A program made the position numbers and the translations under genes. From Obelidium mucronatum (taxonomy: Eukaryota > Chytridiomycota > Chytridiomycetes > Chytridiales > Chytriomycetaceae): 61,816 bases of DNA. Shown piece by piece: positions 10,253-20,894 of this stretch (position 1 is the first letter of the stretch; every line of letters starts with the position of its first letter). The stretch lies in the NCBI GenBank assembly GCA_025765595.1, contig JAIVFH010000160.1:1-61816 (forward strand), read 5' to 3'. The notes beneath the pieces were generated by a model that was not told where the DNA came from, did no database searches, and saw only the letters and a list, made by a program, of their open reading frames with translations.

Positions 10253-11062
10253 ATGCCAGAATCAGCCTACGAACAGCTCTTGGACACTAGCTCAATCGCC
10301 ACCCAAGAACTGGAAGAAGTCCTTCCCACCCGCCTCCAACTTACACACCAAGGCGGCGAAGTTCTCTTCACTGAAACTGTTAACGGAGCCCCAGTCTTCA
10401 GCCTGTCAATCCCAGACATTCCAGAGATTTGGTATACTCAATCCACACTGTCGCTCCTGTTGGAGCCACCAACACTGGGTGCCTTTTCAGAAGTCTCTCC
10501 AGATTTGAGTCTTTCTGATATTGCCTCTGGCGACGTTGTTGCATCCCTGTCTCCTTATAAGCACGACATTCGCCGCTATGGATACAAAATGAGCACGCCA
10601 CAAGGAAGCGAGATCACAAACTCGTTCCCTCTTGATGAAGGGAGAAACATTTACGGAATTGGACTCTTTGAAACGACTCGAGGTAAATACCAGTGGCTTG
10701 TAAACGAATTCGTGAATGGGAAAGTGCAAGACCCAATGAGCCTCAAAGACACGACTGTTCAATTCAAATTGTACTTTACGAAAGCGACTAAAGCGGCGGC
10801 TGCAACTTCAGAGGCTGGGAAATTCTTGAATTCATTTTTGAGTGGGAATACACTGGGCACTGGGATTGTTAGAAAAGTTGTTGCGACTTTTAGCTGTAGT
10901 AAAACGGATGGTGGAGTGTTGGGAGTGTTGGATCATAAAGGGGAGTGGTTTGATAAAGAGGAAGCAGCGTTGGTGGCTTCGAGTGCTGTTGCGGCCCTTC
11001 TGGCGTACAAGTACCGAGTCCAGCGGTACCAACACAAGAAGATCAAGGGACAATTCCATTGA
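10253..11062 (+). CDS. Conserved-looking protein of unknown function (269 aa)
   Basis: This is a single uninterrupted exon from a clear ATG (context AAGCAATGCC) to TGA. The protein is hydrophilic with alternating strand-like segments (RLQLTHQGGEVLFTETVNG, YGIGLFETTRGKYQWLVNEF, VRKVVATFSCSKTDGGVLGV) and no signal peptide. A small hydrophobic stretch near residues 244-253 (AALVASSAVAALLAYKYR) precedes a basic C-terminus. The pattern recalls tubby/LURP-type beta-barrel proteins, but I do not recognise a defining motif and make no functional claim. It converges on the ankyrin gene with about 100 bp between stops. Confidence 0.7.
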   Translation: MPESAYEQLLDTSSIATQELEEVLPTRLQLTHQGGEVLFTETVNGAPVFSLSIPDIPEIWYTQSTLSLLLEPPTLGAFSEVSPDLSLSDIASGDVVASLSPYKHDIRRYGYKMSTPQGSEITNSFPLDEGRNIYGIGLFETTRGKYQWLVNEFVNGKVQDPMSLKDTTVQFKLYFTKATKAAAATSEAGKFLNSFLSGNTLGTGIVRKVVATFSCSKTDGGVLGVLDHKGEWFDKEEAALVASSAVAALLAYKYRVQRYQHKKIKGQFH

Positions 11063-11164
11063 GAAAACCAAGGGGAAGAATAATTGGACAAGTTGAATAA
11101 TGAAAAAAAACCTGTATATATGTATGATGAGAAATACAAATACACGATAATTATGTTATGCTTT

Positions 11165-13271
11165 TTATTCCAAAGATTCTACATTCTGGATCTGAGTTAA
11201 TTGGCGTCTTTCCTCTGCTTCTCGGCGCCTCTGAAGCTCCAACCTCCGCCGTTTATCTTCTTTGCAAACTCGCGAATAAGCGATGCACATTTTATGCAAC
11301 GGAACAAGCCTATACATAACCAGCAAAGCCATAGACGAAGGAAGGGCCATCCCGCTCAACTCCCCCAACGTGACATCTTGGGCACTACTTCCAGATTTTC
11401 CAGTGCTTCCAGACCACCAAGTACTTGTTCCATTTCCACTTTCCATCTCGCCATTGTTTGGTTGAAGATCTGAAATCTTCATCTCAATGTATCCCACTAA
11501 GGCAGCAACCCAGAGAAATAACAGTAACGAAAACATGATCAAGGCAAATCCTTCAATGATCATGAGACCAATGCAGAATGCTTTTTGTCTGGAGCCAAAA
11601 TTTTCCGTTGACGCATTCACTTCAGGTTTCAATAAATGAGTTGTAACCTCCAAGTTTCCATTATACACAGAGGCGTGGAGAGCATGGCCATTCCAGATGT
11701 TAACATCTGCGCCACGCTCAATACAAACTTGGACTAGAGAAAAGAAAAGGTTTTCAGAAACTGCGAATCGAAAAAAGACGACTTGCTTACGAAAGTCTAC
11801 AGAGCCAATTTCAGCAGCCGAGCGGACAAGACTGGCCGAAAGATGGTCGAAATCGTCATTTGACAATTTCTGGACGGCAAAGCATATCGCTGGAGATAGC
11901 TTGTTCCTCATACCACAAAGCAATCTCCACATTCCAGCTCGGGATACCAAGTTCTGTAGAATATCAGATGTGGGTCGAACGTTTCCCTCCTCAATCAGAA
12001 CTTTACACATTTCAATCATTTCCAACTCGAAAGCTTCACGCAGAGCAACTACTATTGAGTGCTTTGTAATGGAAACGGGCCGGTTTCCGTTGAGTAGCAA
12101 TTTCACAATCTTAAAATTGTTGGATTGAACTGCTTGAAGAAGAAGAGGGATCTGCTTGTGCTTTTTGTGGAACCGCGTCGCTGTTTCAGAATAGACTGGG
12201 GTCACTGTATCTGGATTTGGAGGAGGTCCAAGAGGCATAATAAGACCAGCATCGACTAGAATTTGATTTTGAAACTCGATGAGTGAAATTGGTCGCTGCG
12301 TAGTAGATTTTGTTTTGGATGAGTTGTATAGTGCCAGACATGTTTCAAAAAAAATGAACCTGAATAATAAATTGCGCATCCCCTGGAACCCCGCCTCCAA
12401 CCTTTCCTTTGTTCTTCCATTTTATACCAAATGTATTCGGAAAGAATACAACAGTGTTAGGGTCGGACCCCCTCTGCAAAAGTATGGTGGCCAAATTCAA
12501 GTGACCCCACCTTGTAGCGACACGCAGAGCCATTTCACAACCAGCGTGAAGACCAGCTCCCAAATCCAGCAACTGAAGTACCATCAAGATTTGCGTTTGT
12601 TCAATTGGACAAGATGACTTGTACATTTCCGGCTTTCGTGCAGTTGTTGCTACGACTGCTTCTTTTGAAACAATAGCCCTAGATTCTGAAGTTCTGAGCT
12701 TTTGAAAGTGGTATCTAAATCTTCTGATTGCTTTTGATGTTCTGGATTCTTCCTTTCCTTCAACATCGATTCCTTCAACCAACGACGCGACTTTCTGACA
12801 ATCACAGGGTTTTTTGCGAATCAGTTTCATTTTGGATGCATTAGAAGCAGAAGGAGAAGAAGGCGGATCGCGGATCATCCATCTTCTTGACACGCCAAAA
12901 GTTTGTTTGTCATCGCTGTGTACTTGCTCTCGAGGCAGTTTCCTCAGGAATCTCCACCTCCAACATCGAGCAAGTACATCTTTGGATCCATATCTCTCGA
13001 TGAGCCAAAGAGCTCTGATTAGGTTCGATTCCGATATCTGATGAAATTCGCGATTGACATAGGCCAGCTTCCGACAAGACGCGCGGATGAAAATGAGCTC
13101 TTTTAGCTCCGGAGGCAGTGAGAGAAGCGGTGATACTGGTTCATGGACGGCGATCACTACATGCATATGTTTGTTTATCGCATCGTTGTCCGTCGAGTTC
13201 AAACTGAATAGAGTTTCACAAGAGGCGAGCCGCGGAGTTGGAACCTTTGGCGCCTCTTCGATTTGGATCAT
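11165..13271 (-). CDS. F-box-like / ankyrin-repeat protein with membrane segments
   Basis: The N-terminal exon has an F-box-like segment (SLPPELKELIFIRASCRKLAYVNREFHQ) and later ankyrin-type units such as ALRVATRWGHLNLATILLQRGSDPN. After an intron near 12303-12377 the protein continues with IPLLLQAVQSNNFKIVKLLL. A further 57-bp intron near 11740-11796 joins DF to LQVCIERGADVNIWNGHALHASVYNGNLEVTTHLL, in frame. Two hydrophobic stretches follow (AFCIGLMIIEGFALIMFSLLLFLWVAALVGY and a second near MALPSSMALLVMYRLVPL), then a basic coiled tail rich in RRREAEERR. The ATG at 13271 was chosen because the longer upstream frame lacks an ATG. Ubiquitin-ligase adaptor function is possible from the F-box but unproven; the membrane segments are unusual for that class. 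Confidence 0.72.
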
Positions 13272-13358
13272 TGGCTCGTTTCTTTGGTGAGAGTGCAAGG
13301 TGTACTTCGAAACCAAGTAAATGACAATTTCAATTCTAAAGTCAAAACAAAGAAGAGC

Positions 13359-14630
13359 ATGTTCGCTCTACTGCTGCTATGCAAAATACTTGAGGCTGAA
13401 AGCGCACCTATTCCAGAAATACTACCGAACTTGAGCGGCATATACAATAACATCACATCGAATGCACCTGCACCTATCAACGGACCAACAGCGACAAACA
13501 ACGGATCCACTTCAATCTATAAGGGTACTTCAGATATTTTGATGGCATCAAACAAATCATTTTGTCAATATCTATCGCGAAACAGTGACACGCGAGGTTT
13601 CCCCCGCAAGTGGAATAGCTGGTGCAGCTCTGCTGACGGCGGGGTTCTCCTACGCCTTCATGGGAAAACGTGCATATTTTCCATCGCTTTTTCTGTCAGG
13701 ATTTTTTACGTTTGGTAAGCTTGGCCATTTCGATGTGTATGTGTTATTGAAAGTTTCCCACAGGTTTCATTTCCTTCATCTTACTTGATATCTGCCAGAT
13801 GCATTGGCACAGCTTTGGGCCCTATGCGGATTGGATTTACCTCTGCGTTGTTGGACCAGTAGCAGTGATTGGTAAATACGCGTCTATACCCTGTTTGTAG
13901 GTGATGCCGAACAACTTACTTCAAACAAAAAGGTGGATTCCTGTTTCAAAAGGTATCCCAAGTTGGTGTCGTACTTATTGGAAGCTTAAACGGATTCATG
14001 TGGTCAAATGTTCTCCTATTCACAGGCTTGGGGGCGACATTAAGCCCATCAACGCATTTGTAAATTGAAACTTCAATTTATTTTCATCGATAAGCTCTTA
14101 TTCCAGCTTGTTCCTCAATACAGGGTGTTCACACTGGCTTTGACGGGGATGGGAACAGCTACGATATTTTTTATGGAACATATGGCGCTTGTATTGGGTA
14201 CTGCATTTGTTGGAGGTTTCTTCGTGGCTGTTGGGGGTGATTTGTTTGCTTGTACTGGATACGTTGAAATTGTCAACCGATGCTTTGATGGCACACCACC
14301 ACATACGTCGGAAATTCCAGGCCCAGCTTGGGCAATGTTGGCTTCAGGAATAGCTCTTGGAATGGCTGCGTGGTGTAAGTATTTTGACGATATTTCAACT
14401 TTGGATAATCGAAGGATTATCTAGACATACAAACGCGTTCGAGTCCACCTCCACCACCGGATGTTGTCAATAATCCAGCTTATTGGCTTTTTGGAGCATT
14501 GCCTCCTTCGATGCCACCTGCGGTTTGGTTCAAGATGCCACCCAACAAGCCGCCAGGACGTCCTGCACCACCGCCGCCACCAGCATTCAGTATCTCAAAC
14601 ATTTTAAATCCTTTCGGTTGGAAATGGTAA
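13359..14630 (+). CDS. DUF4203 / TMEM198-like multi-pass membrane protein
   Basis: The protein has a signal peptide (MFALLLLCKILEAESA), a short Asn/Pro-rich ectodomain, then about seven hydrophobic segments. Exon joins read in frame: IYK to VTREVSPASGIAGAALL (intron about 13525-13586), TFG to FISFILLDICQMHWHSFG, AVIG to GFLFQKVSQVGVVLIGSLNG, and onward through GMGTATIFFMEHMALVLGTAFVGGF. Small-residue-rich helices with GFSYAFMGKR and GSLNGFMWS are typical of the DUF4203 family (TMEM198/TM7SF3 type). The last exon gives a Pro-rich tail (SSPPPPPDVV, later PPGRPAPPPPPP) ending at 14630. Biochemical function is unknown in fungi. It is divergent from the ankyrin gene, with 87 bp between starts. Confidence 0.75.
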
Positions 14631-14686
14631 CACTTGATGCACTCCTTTTATTGTTAATTCATAAAGTCTATATGTCAAAAACCTTT

Positions 14687-15944
14687 CTACTGTTTCTTTG
14701 ATTCCTTCAACGCTTTCAAGTCCACGCCATTAAGTTCAAGGGAATAAGGAGCGATCCAGTTGTGCAATCCATTATTTGGGTCGTCGCAACGTTCCAGCAA
14801 TTCAGTGATTTCCTTGACAATCGTATCGCAGTAAATATCCTGTGGTAAGTCTGCAAAAAACAGTTTAAAAAAGGTATATGGTGAATCGAATGATGTCATG
14901 GTACCATTGGGGTCATATCCGAAGGGGTTCTCAATGTCTTGGGCCGTGATTTCAACACCCAAAACTACAAAAGAGATGATTGCAACAACGGGAATAGTAA
15001 ACCAGCCCAAGGCAGAAGGCACAAGTTGAAACGGAAATCCAATCATGTAAACAACTAGAGCTTGGTGCAAATGAATCGTGTATGCAGCAGGAACGGGTGT
15101 GTACCGAATTCGTTCAAAAGTAGAAACGCAATCATTGAGGGCGTTTACAGCCGAAGTGAGTGGAAACAAAACTGTTGTTTTGTCGCCGACGTAAGCCTGC
15201 AGAGCTGCCAGAATTTGGAGAGACCCCTTAAGATGTGACTTAGGGTTGATCAGGCCACTGGGCAAGTAGGGACCCAAATCGGAATAGCGAGATCCGTTTT
15301 CGTTTCTCAGTTCGTGCTTGACGGCACTTGCGAAACCAATCAAGAGCTTCAAAGCCGTTTCCCTGCGGTCATCTTCGCTGTCGTTCTTTGCTGTTAATCC
15401 ACGGTTTTAGATGCAACACAACTTTAACGAAGCGGAAAAAACGATGACAAACGTTTGCAGTAGACGCAAATAAGACGGGCCGTTTGGCGGATGTTCAAGT
15501 GGAGAGTTGACCAGACTTTGCGACCCTCCCAGAAGCGATCGTAGGCAGTGTTGACTCTGAATGCAAGAAGCAAACTGACTGTAGTTCCCAACAGAGACAG
15601 AAGAAGCGTTGAATTCGGTAGATTCAATGTTCTGCAGAACGAGGTTGTTAGCACTGCCACACACTAGATCAAGCTGCAAACATGTCATCGACTTCACACC
15701 TCATAAAGTCAACCGATGGCACCAGATAGAAGATGCAAACAACAACCGACCAAAGCGTGAGTCCGGTTGATGCTAGAATCACCTTTGGCAAGACAGAATG
15801 GGCCAAGTCAAACACATCTTCCCAACGGGTCTTTGAAGTGCGCTTAAACGAGCGGACTAGGACCGGCTTTCGCTGCGTAGGTTCCCATGCCTCCTCTTTG
15901 GCATGGCTGTTGTCGATGACAACCATTGGAATGACTTGTACCAT
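14687..15944 (-). CDS. Bestrophin-like chloride channel, copy 1 of 4
   Basis: Bestrophin/RFP-TM family (UPF0187-like) proteins form pentameric anion channels. The start is MVQVIPMVV at 15944; the family signatures are FRVNTAYDRFWEGRKVWS, YTPVPAAYTIHLHQ, LGWFTIPVVAIISF and GVEITAQDIENPFGYDPNG, followed by LPQDIYCDTIVKEI. There are several short introns. Compared with copies 2-4 the pore-helix segment has TAQDIENPF where the others have GGEIENPF or AGEIENPF, and its exon 2 is preceded by an extra hydrophilic loop. It is the most diverged member of the array. Confidence 0.85.
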
Positions 15945-16007
15945 TTAAAACAGATTAAATCACCACGCGCCAACAGTCCAAAGTCCGATTTTATTTAAGA
16001 ACCGCCA

Positions 16008-17491
16008 TCAGCGTCTCATCGAACCAATAAAATCAGTCAAAGCGTCTTGAACTCCCTTGAGCCATTTCTTTCTCTCAGAATCGTCGCTTTCCAGACTGCG
16101 AGATTCAGCATTAGCTGGGGTCATTTCTTGCAAATTCCTCTCTGAAACACGCATTTGAGTAAGAGGCAGGGGTTCTATCCATCCTCGGACATCCCTGCGT
16201 GAATCGGTAGCCATTATTGCAAGTATCTCGTCACGAATATCATTCACACTACATTCAAGTATTAGTTCAATTGTAAGTTCGAGTTATCAACTAACTAGTC
16301 GTCCTGTGGGAGGTCTGGAATACAAGGAATATTCAACAAACAGACGCAAAAGAAACAAAGCCAAAAAAAAAAAAAATCAAACCATTCAAATCATAGCCAA
16401 AGGGATTTTCGATTTCTCCTCCAATAGTCTCAATACCCAGAAGCATGAAGGACGTGAGAAACACCACTGGAATCGTGAACCACCCCAACGGCGATGAAAC
16501 CAGCTGAAAGGGCAAGCAGATTAAATAAATGAAGAGAATTTGCTTCAAATGAATTCTGTATGCAAATGGAATTGGGGTTTGTCGGATCCGTTGAAAAGAT
16601 GAGAGACAATCTGTCAGCGCATTGCAGGCATTTGTCATCAAGACGTGGGTTCCTGGAAATAAATTGATGTACGCTTGCAAGTGATATGATATTTCGATAG
16701 GAATCGGGAGAGTAGTACGGGAAGAAATGGATCCAGGAGCGAATTCCCTGATGTGGACAAGATATGGTCCAAGGTCGGTATAGATTCCAGGTTCGTCTCT
16801 GAGGGCGTGTTTTATGGATGACGCGAATGCGATCAACAGATTCATTGCGCAGATTCTGCGGTAAGCTTCCTCCTCAGTTTTCGCTGTTGAATCCATGATG
16901 TTGGTTTTGGTTGTTCGCAACAATCAAGAACTTACGGTCGCAATATGTCCATATTAAACGCCCAAGATTCCGCACTCCATAATGAACGTTAGTCCAAGTC
17001 TGAAAATAAGTACACATCAATAAAGCGAAACGCAAAACCTTAATAGAACTCACTTTCCGCCCTTCCCAGAATCTATCATACGCGGTATTAACTCTGAAAA
17101 CTAGAAGCAGACCCATGGCAGTTCCAAGAATAGATATAAGGAGTGTAGAGTTTGGAAGCTTCCAGTTTCTGTTGTCAGCGAGGGATATGAGTCAGCACCC
17201 ACAGTTCAAATTTCAATGGCCAGATCAAAACATCATGTTATACTTCAAAAAATTGACGCCTGAAACCAACTGGAAGATGCAAATCAGTGATGCCCATGCT
17301 GTAATCGCAAATGACCTCATGGCAACTTGAGGGAATACGGAAATCTCCAAACGAAATAAATCTGCCCAGTGAGCCACATGAGTATTGTCCACCTTACGAG
17401 CAAAGCTTGTTTTCGTTTTGGTGGGTTCCCACGGCTGGTTAACTGGAATCCCGTCAGTTCTGGTTTCAATGGTCAAGTCAGTAACTGTCAT
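16008..17491 (-). CDS. Bestrophin-like chloride channel, copy 2 of 4
   Basis: It starts at MTVTDLTIETRTDG. The conserved core is LLVFRVNTAYDRFWEGRKV, then FQRIRQTPIPFAYRIHLKQ, SPLGWFTIPVVFLTSFMLLGIETIGGEIENPFGYDLNG. The cytoplasmic C-terminus, after a short exon beginning VNDIRDEI, includes GWIEPLPLTQMRVSERNLQEMTPANAE and ends GSMRR. Exon order and intron positions match the neighbouring copies, which supports origin by tandem duplication. Only about 100 bp separates its start from the stop of copy 3. Confidence 0.87.
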
Positions 17492-17591
17492 TTTTGGAAA
17501 CTGAGAATTCCAAAAATCCAAAAACAGAACAGAAACAAAAAAAAAGCATGCTTACAGGTTTTATTTGCAAAAAAGAAATAATGATATTTGG

Positions 17592-19092
17592 TTAAACACG
17601 AACCACTGAAGCAACAAATTTGTCAACTGTTCCTTTGACACCCGCCATCCAACCTTTCTGCACCAAATCTGCGCTATCTTCACTTCCACGTCGCATTTCA
17701 GCTGCTTTAATCGCTGGAGAAGTGGCCTCCACCAACTTTTCCTGTGAAATTCTTTGAAATGAAAGAGGAACTGGGGCAATCCATCCCTTTGAATCTTTTC
17801 GTGTATCGCAATTTTGAACCATTTGGAAAATTTCATCACGAATCGCTTCGCAGTAGTCGTCTTGGGGCAAATCTATGTTTGTTTTGGTTTAAATGAACAA
17901 ATTAGTCGCACACCAAAAAAAAAGTCATGTTTACCGTTCAAATCATATCCAAATGGATTCTCAATTTCGCCAGCAATGGATTCAATACCCAACATGACCA
18001 AAGCGCTTAGAAACGTGACAGGAATCGTAAACCAGCCCAACGGCGAAGCAACCAATTGGAAAGGAAGACTGAGCAAATAAATAAGAACTGTTTGCTGTAA
18101 ATGAAACTGATAGGCCAATGGAATCGGTGTTCGACGGATTCGTTGGAATGTGGTGAGACAATCAGTGAGGAGATTGCAAGTACTCGTGCTCGGGAATAGG
18201 ATTGTTGGAAATTGATTGAGATAGTTTTGGATGTGAAATGTCACTTGTAAGGGTATGGGAAGAATTGAGCCACGCGTGTCAACTTCGGTTGGGGCAAATT
18301 CTTGGAGATGAGCCAGGAATGGCTGTAGGTCCGCGTATAAGTGACTCGGTTCATCGCGGAGAGCGTGTTTTGTGGCGGATGCGAATGCAATCAAGAGGTT
18401 CATGACACAAATCCGCTGCAGAGCTTCTTCTTCGCTCTTGGCTATTTTGAAAAAATATATACCGCATGATCCGATTAATTAAAACTTGGATTCGCAACTA
18501 AATAACTCACGTTCGCAGTAAACCCAGATGAGTCTTGCCAAGTTTCGAATTGAATAATGAATATTCGACCAAGTTTTGCGACCTTCCCAAAACCGATCAT
18601 ACGCCGAATTAACACGAAAAACTAGCAGGAGACCCATAGCTGTTCCAAGAATTGTTACCAAGAGCATCGAATTGGGAATTTTCCATTGCCTACAGATATA
18701 GACAATGAAGGGTCAGTCTTGGAATGAAGTCCATTCAAACAAAGTTTGTACTCACCTCAAAAAGTCAACAGGCTGAAGGTTATAAAATATGCATACAAGT
18801 GCACTCCATGTTGCAAGCATCAATGACTCAATAATGACTTTTGGCAAGACGGAATTTTGTATACGCAACAAGTCACCCCAATGCTGCCGATGAACATTCT
18901 TGATTTTGTGTTTCGCACCACCTGGCGTGCTTCCGCGTGGTGGCAATGTTTCCAAGGAGCTGTCTGTGCGAGGCCGTTCGCCATTGACTCTGATTTCAAT
19001 CGAGTCTCTGAGTGTTTGAATCGACAAGTTGGTCTGCGCTCGTTGTGGGACATCTTCTGGAGGAGGAGGAGTGGGCGGAGTAACGAAAGCCA
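17592..19092 (-). CDS. Bestrophin-like chloride channel, copy 3 of 4
   Basis: It starts at MAFVTPPTPPPPEDVPQRAQ with a Pro-rich N-terminus. Family core: VFRVNSAYDRFWEGRKTW, FQRIRRTPIPLAYQFHLQQ, SPLGWFTIPVTFLSALVMLGIESIAGEIENPFGYDLNG, LPQDDYCEAIRDEI. The C-tail contains GWIAPVPLSFQRISQEKL. The ligand or calcium dependence of these channels cannot be read from sequence. Confidence 0.87.
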
Positions 19093-19303
19093 TTTTCGAA
19101 TGAAAAAGTATATGAATGCAAAGTAATTCCATTTCGAAACGCGATGTGATTTAAAGGTTGTAAAAAAAGCAGAAAAAATTTCATGAAGGAAATCAAACAA
19201 GCCAACTATATTGATTCTTTTCTATTTTTCAAAATAATTTTCACATTGTAATAAAGTCTTTTTACTTTTAATACTCTTGTCTAACAAAGTATGAAAACAG
19301 AAT

Positions 19304-20787
19304 CTACTGACGACCCCCAACGTTCTCAACCGCATCAATCAGCTTATCCATTACCCCCTTGATATTACCGAAAAAACTCTCTTCGCCTTCATTCTCCTGC
19401 TCTTGTTGCTGCTTCTTGGCTTGGGCTTCGGCAATAGCATTTTGGGCAGTCTTCTGCAATTGTTTCAAGTTCATGCGGTCAACTGAAAGTGAGTATGGTG
19501 CAATCCATCCCTTCGAATCGGCGTCAGGGTCTTCAGAAGCCATGATTTGGAGAATCTCTTCACGGATCGCGTCCACGTATTCGTCTTGTGGAAGGTCTAA
19601 TAAATTTTTGGGGTTGGAACAACTGCCAAAAAAAATGCCAAAAAAAGAATGAAAAACAAAAAAACCATTACCATTTGTGTCATAGCCGAAAGGATTTTCA
19701 ATTTCGCCACCAATAACTTCAATACCCAACATGACAATAGAACTAATGAACGTAACTGGAATTGTGAACCAGCCCAACGGAGAGGCAACCAATTGAAACG
19801 GCAAACTAAGGAGATAAACAACAAGCGTCTGCTTCAAATGAATTCTATAAGCAGCAGGGATAGGAGTCTGCTTGATTCTTTGGAATGAGGCCAGGGATTC
19901 CACGAGAGCATTCACAGAAGTAGAAGATGGAAACTGAATCGTTGCATATTGATTCAAAAAAGATTGCAAGTGGAGAGTGATTTCCATGGGAACAGGGAGC
20001 GTGGTTTTGCTGCTATAGATTTTGGGGGAAAAGTCCTTCAAGTGTTGAACGTAAGGGCCGAGATCAGTGTACCGATGGGATGGTTCTTCTCTGAGCGCGT
20101 GCTTTGTGGCTGCGGCGAAAGCAATCAAGAGGTTCATGGCGCCGACTTGGCGGTGGGAATCTTCTTGGTTCTTTGGTTTGCAGAATACCCAGATGAAGCG
20201 GCCCAAGTTGCGTAGCTGGTAGTGGACGGTGGACCAAACCTTCCTCCCTGTTTAGATTTGTTAGAATAATTCTATTCTATCGATGTTGGTATTTACCTTC
20301 CCAGAACCGATCATACGCCGTGTTTACTCGAAAAACAAGCAGCAAACCCATAGCCGTACCTATAAAGATGTCAATCTACACCGCCATCAACACACGCAAA
20401 CAAACAATATACCCAAAAGAGTAATAAGAGTCGTAGAGTTTGGCAGTCCGAGGGTCCTAATGAAACGATTATCAGAAACCAATTTCAGGCCTTATTTTGG
20501 CACTCACTTCAAGAAGTTGACACCAGGAACCAAGTAAAACACGCAGATTAAGGCTGCCCACACTGCCATCGATAATGCTGGAACGGCAACTTTGGGCAAC
20601 ACTGAATGGCTGATACGGAGGAGATCGCTCCACTCTTCGATAGAAACGTTCTTGACTCTTCGAGAAATGATTGTTTTACGTCTAGACTCCATCCATTCGC
20701 TCTTTGGTGGATTATTCCCTGTTTCGATGCTTTGGATGTTGGTTTCATGGGGCGGAGGGGTGGGACCCTGGATGGTGATGGAAGCCA
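19304..20787 (-). CDS. Bestrophin-like chloride channel, copy 4 of 4
   Basis: It starts at MASITIQGPTPPPHETN. Core: VFRVNTAYDRFWEGRK, FQRIKQTPIPAAYRIHLKQTLVVYLLSLPFQL, SPLGWFTIPVTFISSIVMLGIEVIGGEIENPFGYDTN, LPQDEYVDAIREEI. Its C-tail is the longest, with a Gln/Glu-rich coil (AEAQAKKQQQEQENEGEE) and an amphipathic end FFGNIKGVMDKLIDAVENV, resembling the ends of copies 2 and 3. It is the first gene of the same-strand array of four. Confidence 0.88.
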
Positions 20788-20894
20788 TTTTTGGGAGAAA
20801 CAATGAGGTGGTGAGATTTGAAAATCTTGAGGCTGTGATGACGATTCCTTGGGCGGACTTCAATAAACGTTTCGCTTTTTTTTATTATTTATTT

